From assembly GCA_013400975.1 (NCBI GenBank), contig WBMZ01008677.1:62001-126000 (forward strand): a DNA stretch of 64,000 bases, read 5' to 3'. This document shows positions 1 to 20,212 of this stretch, in pieces. The translations under genes were made by a program, and so were the position numbers. The notes below the pieces were generated by a model. That model made no database searches. It was not told the DNA's origin and saw only the letters and a program-made list of their open reading frames with translations. Source of the stretch: Atrichornis clamosus. Taxonomy: Eukaryota; Chordata; Aves; Passeriformes; Menuridae. Positions within the stretch are counted from its first letter, which is position 1. The number at the start of each line of letters is the position of its first letter.

Positions 1-2563
1 TGTTTTGGAGCTGAATTCCATTGTTGCTCTTGATATTTTTAGGATTCAGGAGACAAAAGCACCGGAGCAGAATCATCACTGTGACAGTCCTTTCACACTT
101 CAGTGGCTCAGGTCCCTTCTAAGCCAGTGCAACATCTCTGTCTGTTGTCAAAAAAATGGGGTGACAGTATTGTCTTTTTGCTCAGCATCAGCCAAAACCA
201 GGGCCTGAGAAAGAGGAACAGCAAACTTTCTGCTTATATGATGTGTAGAAGTGACAGTTCCATTTACCCTTTCCTATCTTAGTCTGCTCCTAGACCCACT
301 CACACTGTCCTGTCCAGTCCTCTGTTCCTTCAGCCTGCTCTGAATGCTGTTGCCCTTGGCATTCCTGGTGCCCAATCTCTGGTATGTTCCTTAGGGATCT
401 GGTCTCCCCTACTCTATCTAAATACTTTTCTTTCTTCACTCACAGACACTCCCTCTGCATCCAGGAGTTAGAAATACCTTTTTTTTTCCACTCCTTACTG
501 GATCATATCTTTCACCTCATCCATCCTCACTGTGTTAATCCCAGCTGTAGGGATGTCAGTTTTTTTCTCCTGAAATTAAGTAGATATTCCCTTTTCTGTA
601 CAGATCTGCTCTGTGCCTGTGTGACTGTTCTTCCTGTCCTGGCTCATCCCATGCTCTACCCACTCTTCTCACCTTTGCTTTTCTTCCTACTTGCACCATC
701 ATTTTTGTTGCAACCTGCCTCCTACATTTGCTTGTTCTTCCCAGGCATCTTTACTCTTTTTCAGATCCCTCTCAAGCCCACTCTCTCTGTGTTGATAGCT
801 TCTGCTCTCGGGATAGAACTTTCTTCCCTCCTCCTCATATGCCCTTCCTTAGCCCATACTTCAGAATATCAGCTCCTATGTGATTCATTCCCCATATAGC
901 ATTTATCTTCCTTCACTTGATTCCTCATTTCCCCTCTCCACCACCTTCAACTAGCAAACAAAATTTTTTGGTTGGCATTAAACAAGATGACTTTAGGTGT
1001 TGAACACTGAATTCAGGCCAAGCAAGCAACATTCAAGGTTCAACAGCAGCATAAAAAAAAACAGACTTAAGGATTTAGGTAAGAAATTATTGAAGATGTA
1101 CAATTGCCTGTACAGCAGCTGCTGCAGCTCTGGCAGGCTCTTTGGCCTAATTCACAAGCAAGCTGCAATGTAGGCATGAGCTGCATGGACTGCTCCTGTT
1201 ATTACTGCTGCAACTTTTCACCTGTGCACCTTCTCTGTGCCTCTCATTATACTCTAGGATTGAAGAACGTGTCTCTCCATTTGGTCATGTTTCCTGCTGA
1301 TCTTACAACATGATTAATCCAGGAAGCAGCAAATGCAGCGGCAGTGCAGCGGTGGGAATTTGGATATATTAAGTTGCTGCTTTAGGAGGATTCCTGCCTA
1401 AAGAATATGTGGTCTAGTCTATTGTTGTCTGCATGGAAAGCAGACCTGGCTGCCATAGTCTGTATATCCAGTATAGCTCTGTGATAGTCACATGGAGCTC
1501 ACACACCCAGGATTTGCTCACATGCTTCCTCCATTTCCCTGATTAAGGACATCTCACTTAATAAGGCAACTCACTTAATACTAGATTGGATTCACTGCCA
1601 GCATTGCCTCTCCTCCCATTATCATGGCAGCAGGAGCACCTTTTTCAGGTGAAGAATGAAGAAAAGTGCTTCCTAGGCTCATTGTAATCAATACCTTTGC
1701 CACGTCTCTCTCATCAGTACTCTCAGGTCATTTGAGCTTCCTTTAGTAACAGGGAGCTGTTTCTTGGTCACTGATCTTGTATGACCCACAGAGAAGGTGT
1801 GGCTCCTTCTAAGGAGTCAGATCAAGTGTGGCTGGCAATGAAGCATGTGTGCAGCTTTCCTTGGAACAGTATGGGAACCAGGGCATAAGTCTGCTGCTTG
1901 AGCTGGTGTAGACCGGTGCACTGCTCTTCTTGCTGCTCTCACAGCCCTTCTGCTTTGGTACAATTTCTTTCTCAAGCCACAGCAGAACAGAGCAGAGCTC
2001 AGATCTTCTATTACAGCAGGGCTACTTTTTTCTCGTTGCATATGGGGATTTCTGAGGTCTATTTAGAATCACAAGCACTGGGAAGTGAATAAAATAAGAA
2101 GCGCTGTTAGTTCTTCCCACCAGAAAGCTAGCACATGAACAGAATGAACACTAACCATCCATTCCTCTGCATCAAAAGGGAAAAAAATGAGTTCTTGGTC
2201 AAGTGAACCTCATTTACGAGATAATTCCTGGCACAGGCCTGATGCAATTGTGTCTTACCACAGCTTAGGAGATGGAACATGTTTGATGTGGTCCAAGTTT
2301 TATCAGAGATATCAAGGCTTGACTAATCTGTGAAAGCATCCATTTTTATAAACTTGAAAAATATATGGCTGTTGTTTACAGAGCTGCCTAATTATAGCTT
2401 CTTCCTAAAGAAAAAGGAATCATTTCCCCTATACCCAAGTCAAACCAATAAATTCAGACTCTGGCACCATTTACAAATGGTCCAGTTTGAAGTACAGAAA
2501 ATGGTGATATTTTGAGGCATTGTCTGCACAGACAGAAAAGAAAATGTCCTAATGAGATATGCA

Positions 2564-2690
2564 AAGCAGCATGGTCTTTGGGATGGAGCACCAGATTGGG
2601 ATTCAGGAAACCTGGGTTGTTAGCACAGCCCTGGTATTGCTTCTTGCCTTAGTGTGCTTTAGATTCCCTACTTGCCATCTGTTTATTACT
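2564..2690 (+). repeat. MIR-type core-SINE relic
   Basis: The run AGCATGGTCT, then GGATGGAGCACCAGATTGGG, then ATTCAGGAAACCTGGGTT follows the familiar MIR order: the 'gtggtctagtgg' block, then 'gagcac.ggactggga', then 'gtcaggagacctgggtt'. A degraded 'gccttag...gattccctacttgccatctg' tail corresponds to the MIR 'cctcagtttccccatctgta' block. It is old and diverged. The identification is by eye from memory of the consensus. Confidence 0.6.
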
Positions 2691-2837
2691 CAGAGCAATG
2701 TACCCAGCCTTCCTGTACATGCTTAGCCTGAGAAATTTGGTGATGTTCCACATCTTGCTGTGCCTGATTCCTTCCTCTCTTCCCCTAACCCGGCACATGG
2801 GATGATTGTCACTCCATCAGCCCCCACTCAAAGGCTG

Positions 2838-2870
2838 CTTCCCTCCTTCCTTCCTTCTTCCCTCCCTGGT
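2838..2870 (+). repeat. CT-rich simple repeat (CCTT-type)
   Basis: A near-continuous pyrimidine tract built from CCTT/CCCT units. It looks like ordinary low-complexity sequence inside an intron. Confidence 0.6.
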
Positions 2871-5574
2871 GGCTGTGCTCTTGGCCCAGGCAGAGCTGGC
2901 ACTCACTCTGACAGGTGTGTTACTGCTGGATGTGTCCGACTGTCCAGAGCCACTCAGATGCAGACTTAGCCTCTGCTCCCAGTCCTGACAATGTGACATG
3001 GAGCCCATGGGCTGGCCGTGCGTCCTGCACAGTTTATCAGCTCGTGTCCTCACTGCCTGTATCATCCTTTCCTCTTTAACTGAAACCTCTGATTTGATCA
3101 GGGAAGTGTGGATAATGGAGCAAACCCCCTTTTTACTCCATTGTCCACAAAGGACAGGCAGATATTTAGGCACAGCTCCTTCTGTGTGTGGAGCCTGCTG
3201 GACGCTGGTTGCTGTCACGAGCACGAGCAGCACTGGTTGCCGGGGAGCCATCCTTCTCCTGAGAGTCTGTAGATGCCTCTCTGCTACAGACCTGTCTTGG
3301 ACACTCAGGCCTGAGGGACATAAAGCAGTACGGTCAGGAAGAGCCATTTCCCCGTGCTGGAATGGAAATTATTGTAAATGAAATGGTAAAAGCAGTGCTG
3401 ATCAGTGTCCCTTCCACAGGCAAGTGAGAAGTTACCAAGAGAAACAGCACCACAGCAGAGAAGTTTACCAGGCAGCTTTGTAGAAGTGCTGGATCTCAGC
3501 CTAGTTGTGGGAACATTTGTCAATCCCTTCATACGTCCATCATCAAGTCCCCTGACAGTTCAACCCTCCAACAGATTTGTGTTTTCCTGTCCTGGAGTTG
3601 ATGTCCGTAGAAGTAGATGGGATAGAGAGATTTCATTGTGTTCAGAAACTCCCAATCACACAATCATGTCAATTAGAGCAAACTATTGTAACAAATTCTT
3701 TGACTGTGTTAGTCTTTTCTGTTACTCTTCTTGAGTGCATCTGTGTAAGAATGTTCACAGGAAATTGGGAAGTACTTTGTGAATCCTTGCAACATTTCAA
3801 ACAATTATGTTTTAGTAGCCTGACAATGAATGCTATGAATTCAAACAGACAATATTTGTAATGGCTTATGACCAGTAAAGTTCTTCTGATTCACTTATGT
3901 CATATGCTTTTCCATTAGAAAGAGCAGAAAGGACTTTACATTGAACTTTGTGTTACTGTCATGACTGTGGGAACCTGCTCTCCCTCTGAATTAGTTTTGT
4001 TGTTTGTGGGTTGAAATGAGGTCAAGATCACCTCAGTTCTGATTACTGTTAGCTGAGCATCTGTCTCTAAATGTAAATGTATCTAGTAAAACTCTCTTCT
4101 CTACCCTCTACTTTGAACATTTTATCCATAACTGTTAAATCTGCCAATAAGTCTCTACAGTCCAGGGACTCCAGCTGTGATATGTGAATGAATCAGAGGC
4201 TGCTGGAATCAAGAATGGGGCCGAAGACAGTGTAGAGATAGCTATTATTTAAAGGTAATTGAGTGGAATGGGCAAAGGAATAAGCTGAAGAAAAATAGAA
4301 GCACCTCAGGATATCCACACTCTGCCTTTTACCCTGCAGCTGAGGTCCCAGGTTCTTGATTGAGTAAGTCTGCTTTTCTGCTTCTCTCAAAAAAAACCCC
4401 AAAAGCCTAAAACATGCAATTTTTCCTTCTAATACAAAACTCTTGTCCATTCTAACGTGAGAAAGGCTGAGAACTGGTCCATTTGGGTCATCATCCTAAG
4501 CCTGTGTTGGATATAATGTATATTTTCTGGAAAGGAAAACTAAATGGAAAATTTTTAATCTTGGCTACTTCGGAAGTTAAGCATCTCACTGCACACAGGC
4601 ACTGAAGAGCACTTTTACTGAGGAACAGAGAACTTTTCACTGCATCATAACGCACAAAAGTGGGAATGTAGATACCTAGTTTTAGCTCTCCTGAATCTGC
4701 CTATGAGGAACTGACCTATTAATCAGAATTAAGGCATTTATTTAATAATTTTAAATTCTACTAAGGCTTGTATTCTTCACTGTACTAGTCTATGTGCATG
4801 ACTTAATTTCCTTTGTCCCTCCTTCCTCCTTCATTGTCACTAGCACATTCCCTCTTTTTTGCCTGCAGTAGCAGAATCTAGTTTGAGGTGAGACTGTGGT
4901 GTTTAGGTGGAGACTAGATCTTGCTTTAATTACACAGACAAAAATTAAAGACTTTGATACCAGCTGGCTACTTGTGGAGTAAGACCTAAAACACAGAGGG
5001 TACAATAAATGGACTGCTAAAATCATCAGTGTGTGTCACATTTAGGAAGCAGTGAAAGCAAAGAAGATTTTGCATGTTCCCATGAGTTATTGGCAGGTTA
5101 TACGGATCTGTGGTTACAGCCAGGTACTGTTTGTGAATCTACTGGTGATTCATCTAAACCTTGAGTGTGATGTTTGTGTGGTGCTTTACATCTGTGATAT
5201 GTAATATACAGTGTGTTGCAAAATGTTTTTAAAACATTCAGGCCATTTTGGGATTGTGTGGTTGCAGGTTGTTTTGCAATTCTAGAAGCATTATTTTTTC
5301 ATTTAAATTTGAATGTATTCAGAACCATTCTTTCTACCATCCATGAGAAGGTAGTGGGTCTTCTCTTCCAGTGTCCTTCAGAATGTGTAAGGGAAAAAGA
5401 AGGTGATAGAATTCTTATTGGATGGATAATCTTTTCATGGATCCTTACCTAAGAAAAATGTGACGTGTGACCATTAAGTGGGCAGGATCTGAAGCGTACT
5501 GAGGCTGTGGTTTGAAGGTTTCTGGGTCAGAGTTAAAATGTGAAGTACTTCTGAATCCAAACATTTGAGAATAA

Positions 5575-6006
<432 letters not shown>

Positions 6007-9000
6007 TGATTCAGGATCATATATTAAAACCTGCTGTTTTGAGACTGAAACTTCTTGAGGAAATGAAGTTGACCTTCAATTTTCATTTGGAAAGTTTCAG
6101 AACTGCACAAGGGAGTTTGTGATTGACTCCAAGTTACATGGAGAGGGGAGGGCAAGACAAGGTCCTTGTCCTTGCACCAGCTCAGAGTAGAGTCATGAGC
6201 TACAGATCCTTGAGCTGGGCAGTCAGTCCTCAGATCTGGATGAAGTCTAGTCATTCTAGATTCCTAAGCTTCCTGCAACTAGACTTTATTGAGACTCAAA
6301 CCAATCAGATGTGCTGGCTTCATTCTCTGCAGACCCTATGCCTCATTTCAGGGTGCAGACATGCCTGAGGGAAAGAGAGAGGACCAAGGGGAGAAAGAAA
6401 CTAGTTATCCAAGAGTCCTCTGGGAAAGAATCCAAATATGAGAGCCTTGAAACCAGTCGTGAAATGGAACTCTTGTTTCCAGCCAGTTATACTTGGAATT
6501 ATTTTGTGTAAAAAGGGAATATGATAAACCATACTGGAATTTTCCTTTTCAGAGTGCACTTTAAAGGTAGCAACTTGGGTGAAAAAAAAAAACCCTTTGG
6601 CATGTACTCTTAAATGAAAGTTTTGATTCATTTTGATAGGGAGTCTGTCTGATTTTACTCTGCTTCTCAGCAAAAGATCCTATTTCTAATGCATCCTAAG
6701 AATCAAGATTTTTGTATCCTTGCATTTTGCATTTGGAAAATGAATATCGTAATTCAGATTAATCACTGCATAAAACCCAGAAGTGAATGTAATTTGTGAA
6801 GTGCTTTAACCTTCTAAAATGTTTGGAAAGAGTGCAAAGCAAGAGCAGTTCCCGTTCTTTCCCTCTCAATTTGCACTTTTGAAATAAAAAGGATTTTATG
6901 GTTTTATTCTTTGGCACATGTTTTACCTCTAGGCACCTACCTTTAAAACAATCTGGCAGCATTGAGCCTGATTTGGCAAGCTGCACTCAACAGAGGCTTA
7001 AGGAGTGCTACAAGAGAATGCTGTGAACCAGACAATTTGGTGCATTGTGTGAGCCGTGTGTGTGAGCCTCTCTGAGACCTGCCCACGCAATGCCCGGCCC
7101 TGTGCTTCAGCCTCCTTGCTCTCTGCAATATCAAACTTGTCTTCATACATTGGATAAGATGTTTGTACTCTTTTGTTTGTTTGTTTTTTCATCCTGAAAG
7201 AATCATGGGTAGGAATCCACGGGAGGTAAAGAATATGATCCAGAACAGAGCACAGTCAGGAGTCTCAGTGACGGATTTTTAGAAAATAAAAAAGAAATTC
7301 TGTGTTTGTCAAGAAGTTAGGAACAACTTTCGGATTGCCGACAAAAAGTTAGCAACTCAATGAAGTGACTTTGACAATGTTTTTGTAAGATTATCAGAGA
7401 TCACTTTCTGTGAAGCCTGCCCAGTAAAAATCCACTGTTCCCAAAGGCAAGGAAAGAGAAGGCCCATGGGGATGTAGAGTAAGTCTAGTTAATCAAAGGT
7501 AATGGCCATGTCTGCTATGCATGGAATGCTAAATGCTGGGAGAATGGCAAAATAAGGGAGAAAAATAGCATTTGGGAGCCTAGTGCTTCTTACTTCAATA
7601 ACGGACAGTTATACTTCATAAAAAAGTGATTAATTTTACTCCCGCTTCCTGAATCCTTTATCAGTCGTTCAGTGCATAGGGTAAGGAATGATTGTTCTGA
7701 ACTGCCAGAGCTGAAAACTTGCAGGGGTTCTGGGAAATCAGCTGCTCTTGCTGCTTCCTATTGTACACTGTCACCACTGCTACAATCAAAACTCGTCTGT
7801 AGCCACAGAAGATAAAGCCAGAAAAAATGTGATTTTTCTAAGCCATTCTACCTAACCAGCCACCCTTAACTGACCGAGTTTCTTCCCTTCTCTATAATTC
7901 TCTCTGAGCTTTATTCTTTTTAACATTCCACAGAGGAAACTGATTTGGTTTTGATCACTCTCTCGTTTGACTTGGAGGTCTTTAAGCTAGCGAGTCTGTC
8001 AGATAAAATTATATCCAGGTGTTTCCATGCATGATGCCTTTTTCTCTTGAAAGTCTTGTGGAGGCTAGACAAAGAAGGCTTTAGACATTTACCCATGATT
8101 TTTTGCATGTCTGATGCAGACTTGGAGCAGTGATCCTTACTAGGCTGTGAGTGTCTGGAAATCCCTGTGAACATTCTCGTGTTGGTCCAGTAAATCCAGT
8201 GGTTCTGTGATGCACCGTGTCTGTGTGGGTCTGTGCACATCAGGCATCTGTGCAAGTCCAGTGTTTCCAAACTTCCATACAGCTCAGGGTTATGTTCCTG
8301 TGTTTCCTTCCACTACTCCAGCATATGTGAGTGAGCCTGCTTTGGATTAGCCTGTTTTCATCATCAGAATAATTATTTTTCAAATAAATGTTTGTTTTTG
8401 TTAGGGGATAGGTAAGATCTGGAAGCTGCGTTGTGTCTCCTGAAATTTTGCAGTACTTGCAAATTGTCACTAAAATCTGCATCCTTCAGGAAACGTATTT
8501 GCATTTAGAGAATATTATAACAGTATCCTCAGTGAGACTGGGGTTTTTAATGAGCTGGTACTTTTTATTTCAGTGAACCTGTCTGCTATTTTTCCTGTTT
8601 GATTGTAGCTCTACTGCTGATAGCTAGATATGTGGGTAAATAGTCTCAGAAATGGATATTGATTTTTTTGGTGCCTTACTTGATATGTTGAAGGAGCCTG
8701 GTGTTTCCAAAAGTGGCAACTTGGGCATTTCTGAGAAATTCATGGAAAGTTTAGGATAAGAATTCAACAGTGATTTAACACTTGGGCCCAAGTTGCAGTG
8801 ATGACGTGCTCAGGTAATTTGTTAGGGTATACACCTTAGTCTGATTCTAGGCATTAAAAGTAGTTACACTCTAATACTGGTTAATTGATTGCACAAATTT
8901 ATGTGATTAATAAAGTCCATTTGCATTGTCAGTATCATTGTAATAATGAGCTCCACAGCTGGGAGTCACTTATGGTTTACAGAGCTCCCTTTTTGTATCC

Positions 9001-10472
9001 TAGAAGCAATTTGTCTAAGTCAAGCCTGAAATACACTGTAAAGCAGAAGTTGGGGACATTTATTCAGTCCCTGCCTGATATGTGGAAGATTCAAAGTGCT
9101 TTTGTTTCCTGGTTGTCAAGCTAACATTGTTCATCTCTTCTCTGAGTGTTGCATTGCTTACAAGGGAAGCAGAATTCTACTTCATTTTATTTGTGATGTA
9201 CTTTATAGTTAGTTATAACTGTAGTTTATGTTGCAAAGAAGAGCATATAAACTCTACTATCACAGGCTTTTAATATTTCAGCCTAAAGCGGGTTTGAAGT
9301 AGTTTCAAAACAGGTTAAAAAGCAATACCCCTTCCCTAGACTGAATTGTATCTCATAGTGCAAACAGTTCAGGTGTCACTAATGTATGTTTTGTAGGATG
9401 CCAGGTAGTATGGCTCAGTACTCTTTTCTGTAGGACTTCTTAAAAACATTTTCAATTCCATATGATTCACTTGACATCTGCTACACCGTTTGAGACATTA
9501 GGAAGAAAATGGCAACCAAGTTCAGTTTATCAGAAAGTCAGCTGTGCTTTTCTAGCTGTCAAAACACATTGTAAAGATAATATGTATGAAATTATTCAGG
9601 GAACAAGGCTTTCTATTTTGCAAACCAATACTTGAGATGAATGAGGTCTCTCACCGCACGCGCTGGCACTGCGGAATAAATCTGCGTGACATGTGACAAG
9701 CAGGAAAGGGCAGATCATTCATCATAGGGAGCACACACTGCCCTTGGATAGCATCCCAGGCAGTTCCTTGGTTGCTGCTGATGAGTTAGCACGATCAGAA
9801 CCATACCAGCTGAGTGTGCATGAGGGAAAGCTGTGCATTTAATATCCAATAGGTGTGGTGAAGTCAAGCATACAAAAAGCCATCATGTCCTGAGGATACA
9901 GAACCATATGCAGGCTAATTGCAGCAACAATGCCTGGTGTCTGGCAGTTGAAAGGAACTTCACTCCCAAGAATAGAAACATATATTAAATTTCCAGTTTT
10001 AAATGGGAAGCCAGGGGCCATTCTGCTTTATTTGGTAATGAAGGAACTGTTTTGTTTTGGCTGGGGAAGAGAATAAGCCAATGATTTTCATTCCCATGTG
10101 CTTTTTCTGATAAAACCAGAAACCAGGAAACAGGGAATAGGGTTAGTAATAAGGTCATATTTATTTTGTGTGCTGTCCTGTGTAGATACCACTGAATGAA
10201 AGTCATGACTCTCTGAGGAGGATAAAGGGGGAGGTAAAGACGGCTTTCTAAATGGATTTTTAAAATAGTCTAAGTCCAAGTCTTTTTTTTCAGCAGCTTC
10301 TAATTAACACATTTCTTTTTTAATGTTGTATTATTCCATGAAATTAAGTGGCTTTGGAGAAAAGTGCAGTGTTTTCTCAGCATGACTGCAATCACATTAT
10401 TTTTATATTAGGTTCCTGATCCTTCTGGCATTGAGGCAAAATTCCAGCAGGCCTCAATAAGGGAAGAGTCAG

Positions 10473-10553
10473 GTTTGTAATCTCAGGGACTGCAGTAACA
10501 TGGGATGTTACTTGATTAGTTTGCAATCACAGGGACTGCAGTAACATGGGATG
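10473..10553. repeat. Imperfect 35-bp direct repeat, 46-bp period
   Basis: The block at 10473-10507 recurs at 10519-10553 with two mismatches in 35 bases. Both copies contain CAGGGACTGCAGTAACATGG. An 11-base spacer separates them. It is a local duplication and no gene function is evident. Confidence 0.9.
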
Positions 10554-10693
10554 ACATCAGGTTTCCTCCAGGCCAGACTTGCCCAGTTGCACTGGTAGCG
10601 AGCCCAGCGTCGCTATCGCACCGGGGCCATCGGGAAGGGAGGTGTGGAGCTCTGCGTTGTATTTCGTGTAACCACTGCACGCAGGGCTTGGAG

Positions 10694-10830
10694 TGTCATA
10701 AGAACATTCGGGAGGTAGGAAGGGCCTCAAGAAGTCTCTATTTCAATCTGATCAAGTCATGACCAGCTATGAAATCAGACCAAGTCTTTGAGGGGTTTAT
10801 CAAATTCTTGTAGGAGGCAAAGTGGAACTA
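10694..10830 (-). mobile_element. Degraded CR1 LINE 3' fragment (probable)
   Basis: The text GGTAGGAAGGGCCTCAAGAA, then 'tctctatttcaatctgatcaagtcatgacc'-like, then AAATCAGACCAAGTC and GAGGGGTTTATCAAATTC follows the order of antisense avian CR1 3' ends (usually 'ggaagggacctc..ggtctctagtccaacc..ctgctcaa', then 'atcagaccagg', then 'cagggctttatccag'). It is heavily diverged, so this assignment is moderate. No target-site duplication was identified. Confidence 0.5.
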
Positions 10831-11441
10831 AGCCACCTTTTGTCTCTGTTATGTGAGGATTGGATGAAAGTCAATCTGTGGAATAATTCTGAATGAACTA
10901 AAGTCTGATTTAAACTAATTCATGGTTAATGATACTCTACAAGCATCCAAAAGGAAAAAATTTGCACTGTGGAGTGCCCTGCATTTGTAGCACTACTGTA
11001 GATCTGACGACTAGAATTTACTTCCTGTATTTCGCTTTTCTATTTTCTTCATCATCTCTTTTCTAAGTTTCTTTCAACGTGCAATTCTAAAGTAGAAGTC
11101 AATGGCTTATCCTAAGAAATATATGTTTTTTCTGTCTTTTTAAAATTTTGATGTTCAGCAAGTTTTTGAGCAAGACTGTGGTTAACTCATGTCCTACTGG
11201 CCAGATGCTGACGAGTCAGATGAGCAATGAGCACCAGAGAAACACTGCTTTGTAGAAAAATGTAGTGATGAAGAGTAGGAAACTGGGAAAGCCAGATATT
11301 AAATGTAAAAATGTTTAGTGAGAAGGAATTTCTCAGAGTTGGAAATCAATGTTTTAAGTGGCAAGAAACATTGTTTGTTTAAATTTATGCAAAATTGAAA
11401 TTTCACGTAAGTGCAGTGATCTCTCTCTCTGCATGTTACAG

Positions 11442-11608
11442 GCATTGAGCTGATCTGTGAAAAAGACATTGATCTTGCGACACAGGTACAAGAACTGCTG
11501 GAATTCCTTCACGAGAAACAGCATGAGCTGGAGCTTAATGCTGACCAGACTCACAAGAGGTTAGAGCAGTGCCTACAGCTCCGGCACCTCCAGGCTGAAG
11601 TCAAGCAG
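11442..11608 (+). CDS. KALRN: KALRN window exon 2: spectrin-like repeat
   Basis: 167 nt, giving residues 66-121. The first two bases (GC) complete the split glycine codon, then the exon reads [34 protein letters not shown] and HLQAEVKQ. This helical, Glu/Gln/Leu-rich stretch continues the spectrin-like array and includes the linker helix between adjacent repeats. The acceptor is a good pyrimidine run (ctctctctctgcatgttacag) and the donor is CAG/gtgaga. It ends in phase 0, so exons 1 and 2 together form an in-frame module. Confidence 0.95.
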
Positions 11609-19993
<8,385 letters not shown>

Positions 19994-20212
19994 TCCCTCT
20001 TTCATGCCACTTCCTTACAGAAGACACACCAGAGTGCCCTGCAGGTCCAGCAGAAGGCTGAAGTGTTGCTGCAGGCTGGACATTACGATGCCGACGCTAT
20101 CAGAGAATGTGCTGAGAAGGTGGCCCTGCACTGGCAGCAGCTGATGCTGAAGATGGAGGACAGGCTCAAACTTGTCAACGCCTCTGTGGCCTTTTATAAA
20201 ACTTCTGAGCAG
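19994..20212 (+). CDS. KALRN: KALRN window exon 4: spectrin-like repeat
   Basis: 219 nt, phase 0 to phase 0, giving residues 162-234. It starts SLFHATSLQKTHQSALQ, followed by VQQKAEVLLQAGHYDADAI, CAEKVALHWQQLMLKMEDR and LKLVNASVAFYKTSEQ. The ALHWQQ tryptophan and the Leu-rich helices are spectrin-like. The acceptor is ctcatacacag/TCC and the donor CAG/gtgagc. The first 27 exonic bases form a pyrimidine run ending in TTACAG, a possible second in-frame acceptor at 20021 that would drop nine residues (SLFHATSLQ). The longer form matches kalirin as I know it, so the outer acceptor is taken as the main one. Confidence 0.96.

Noticed and set aside
2817..3347. 176-codon minus-strand frame
   Set aside because: It overlaps long plus-strand frames over the same bases, has no domain and no splice signals. 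It looks like a composition effect.
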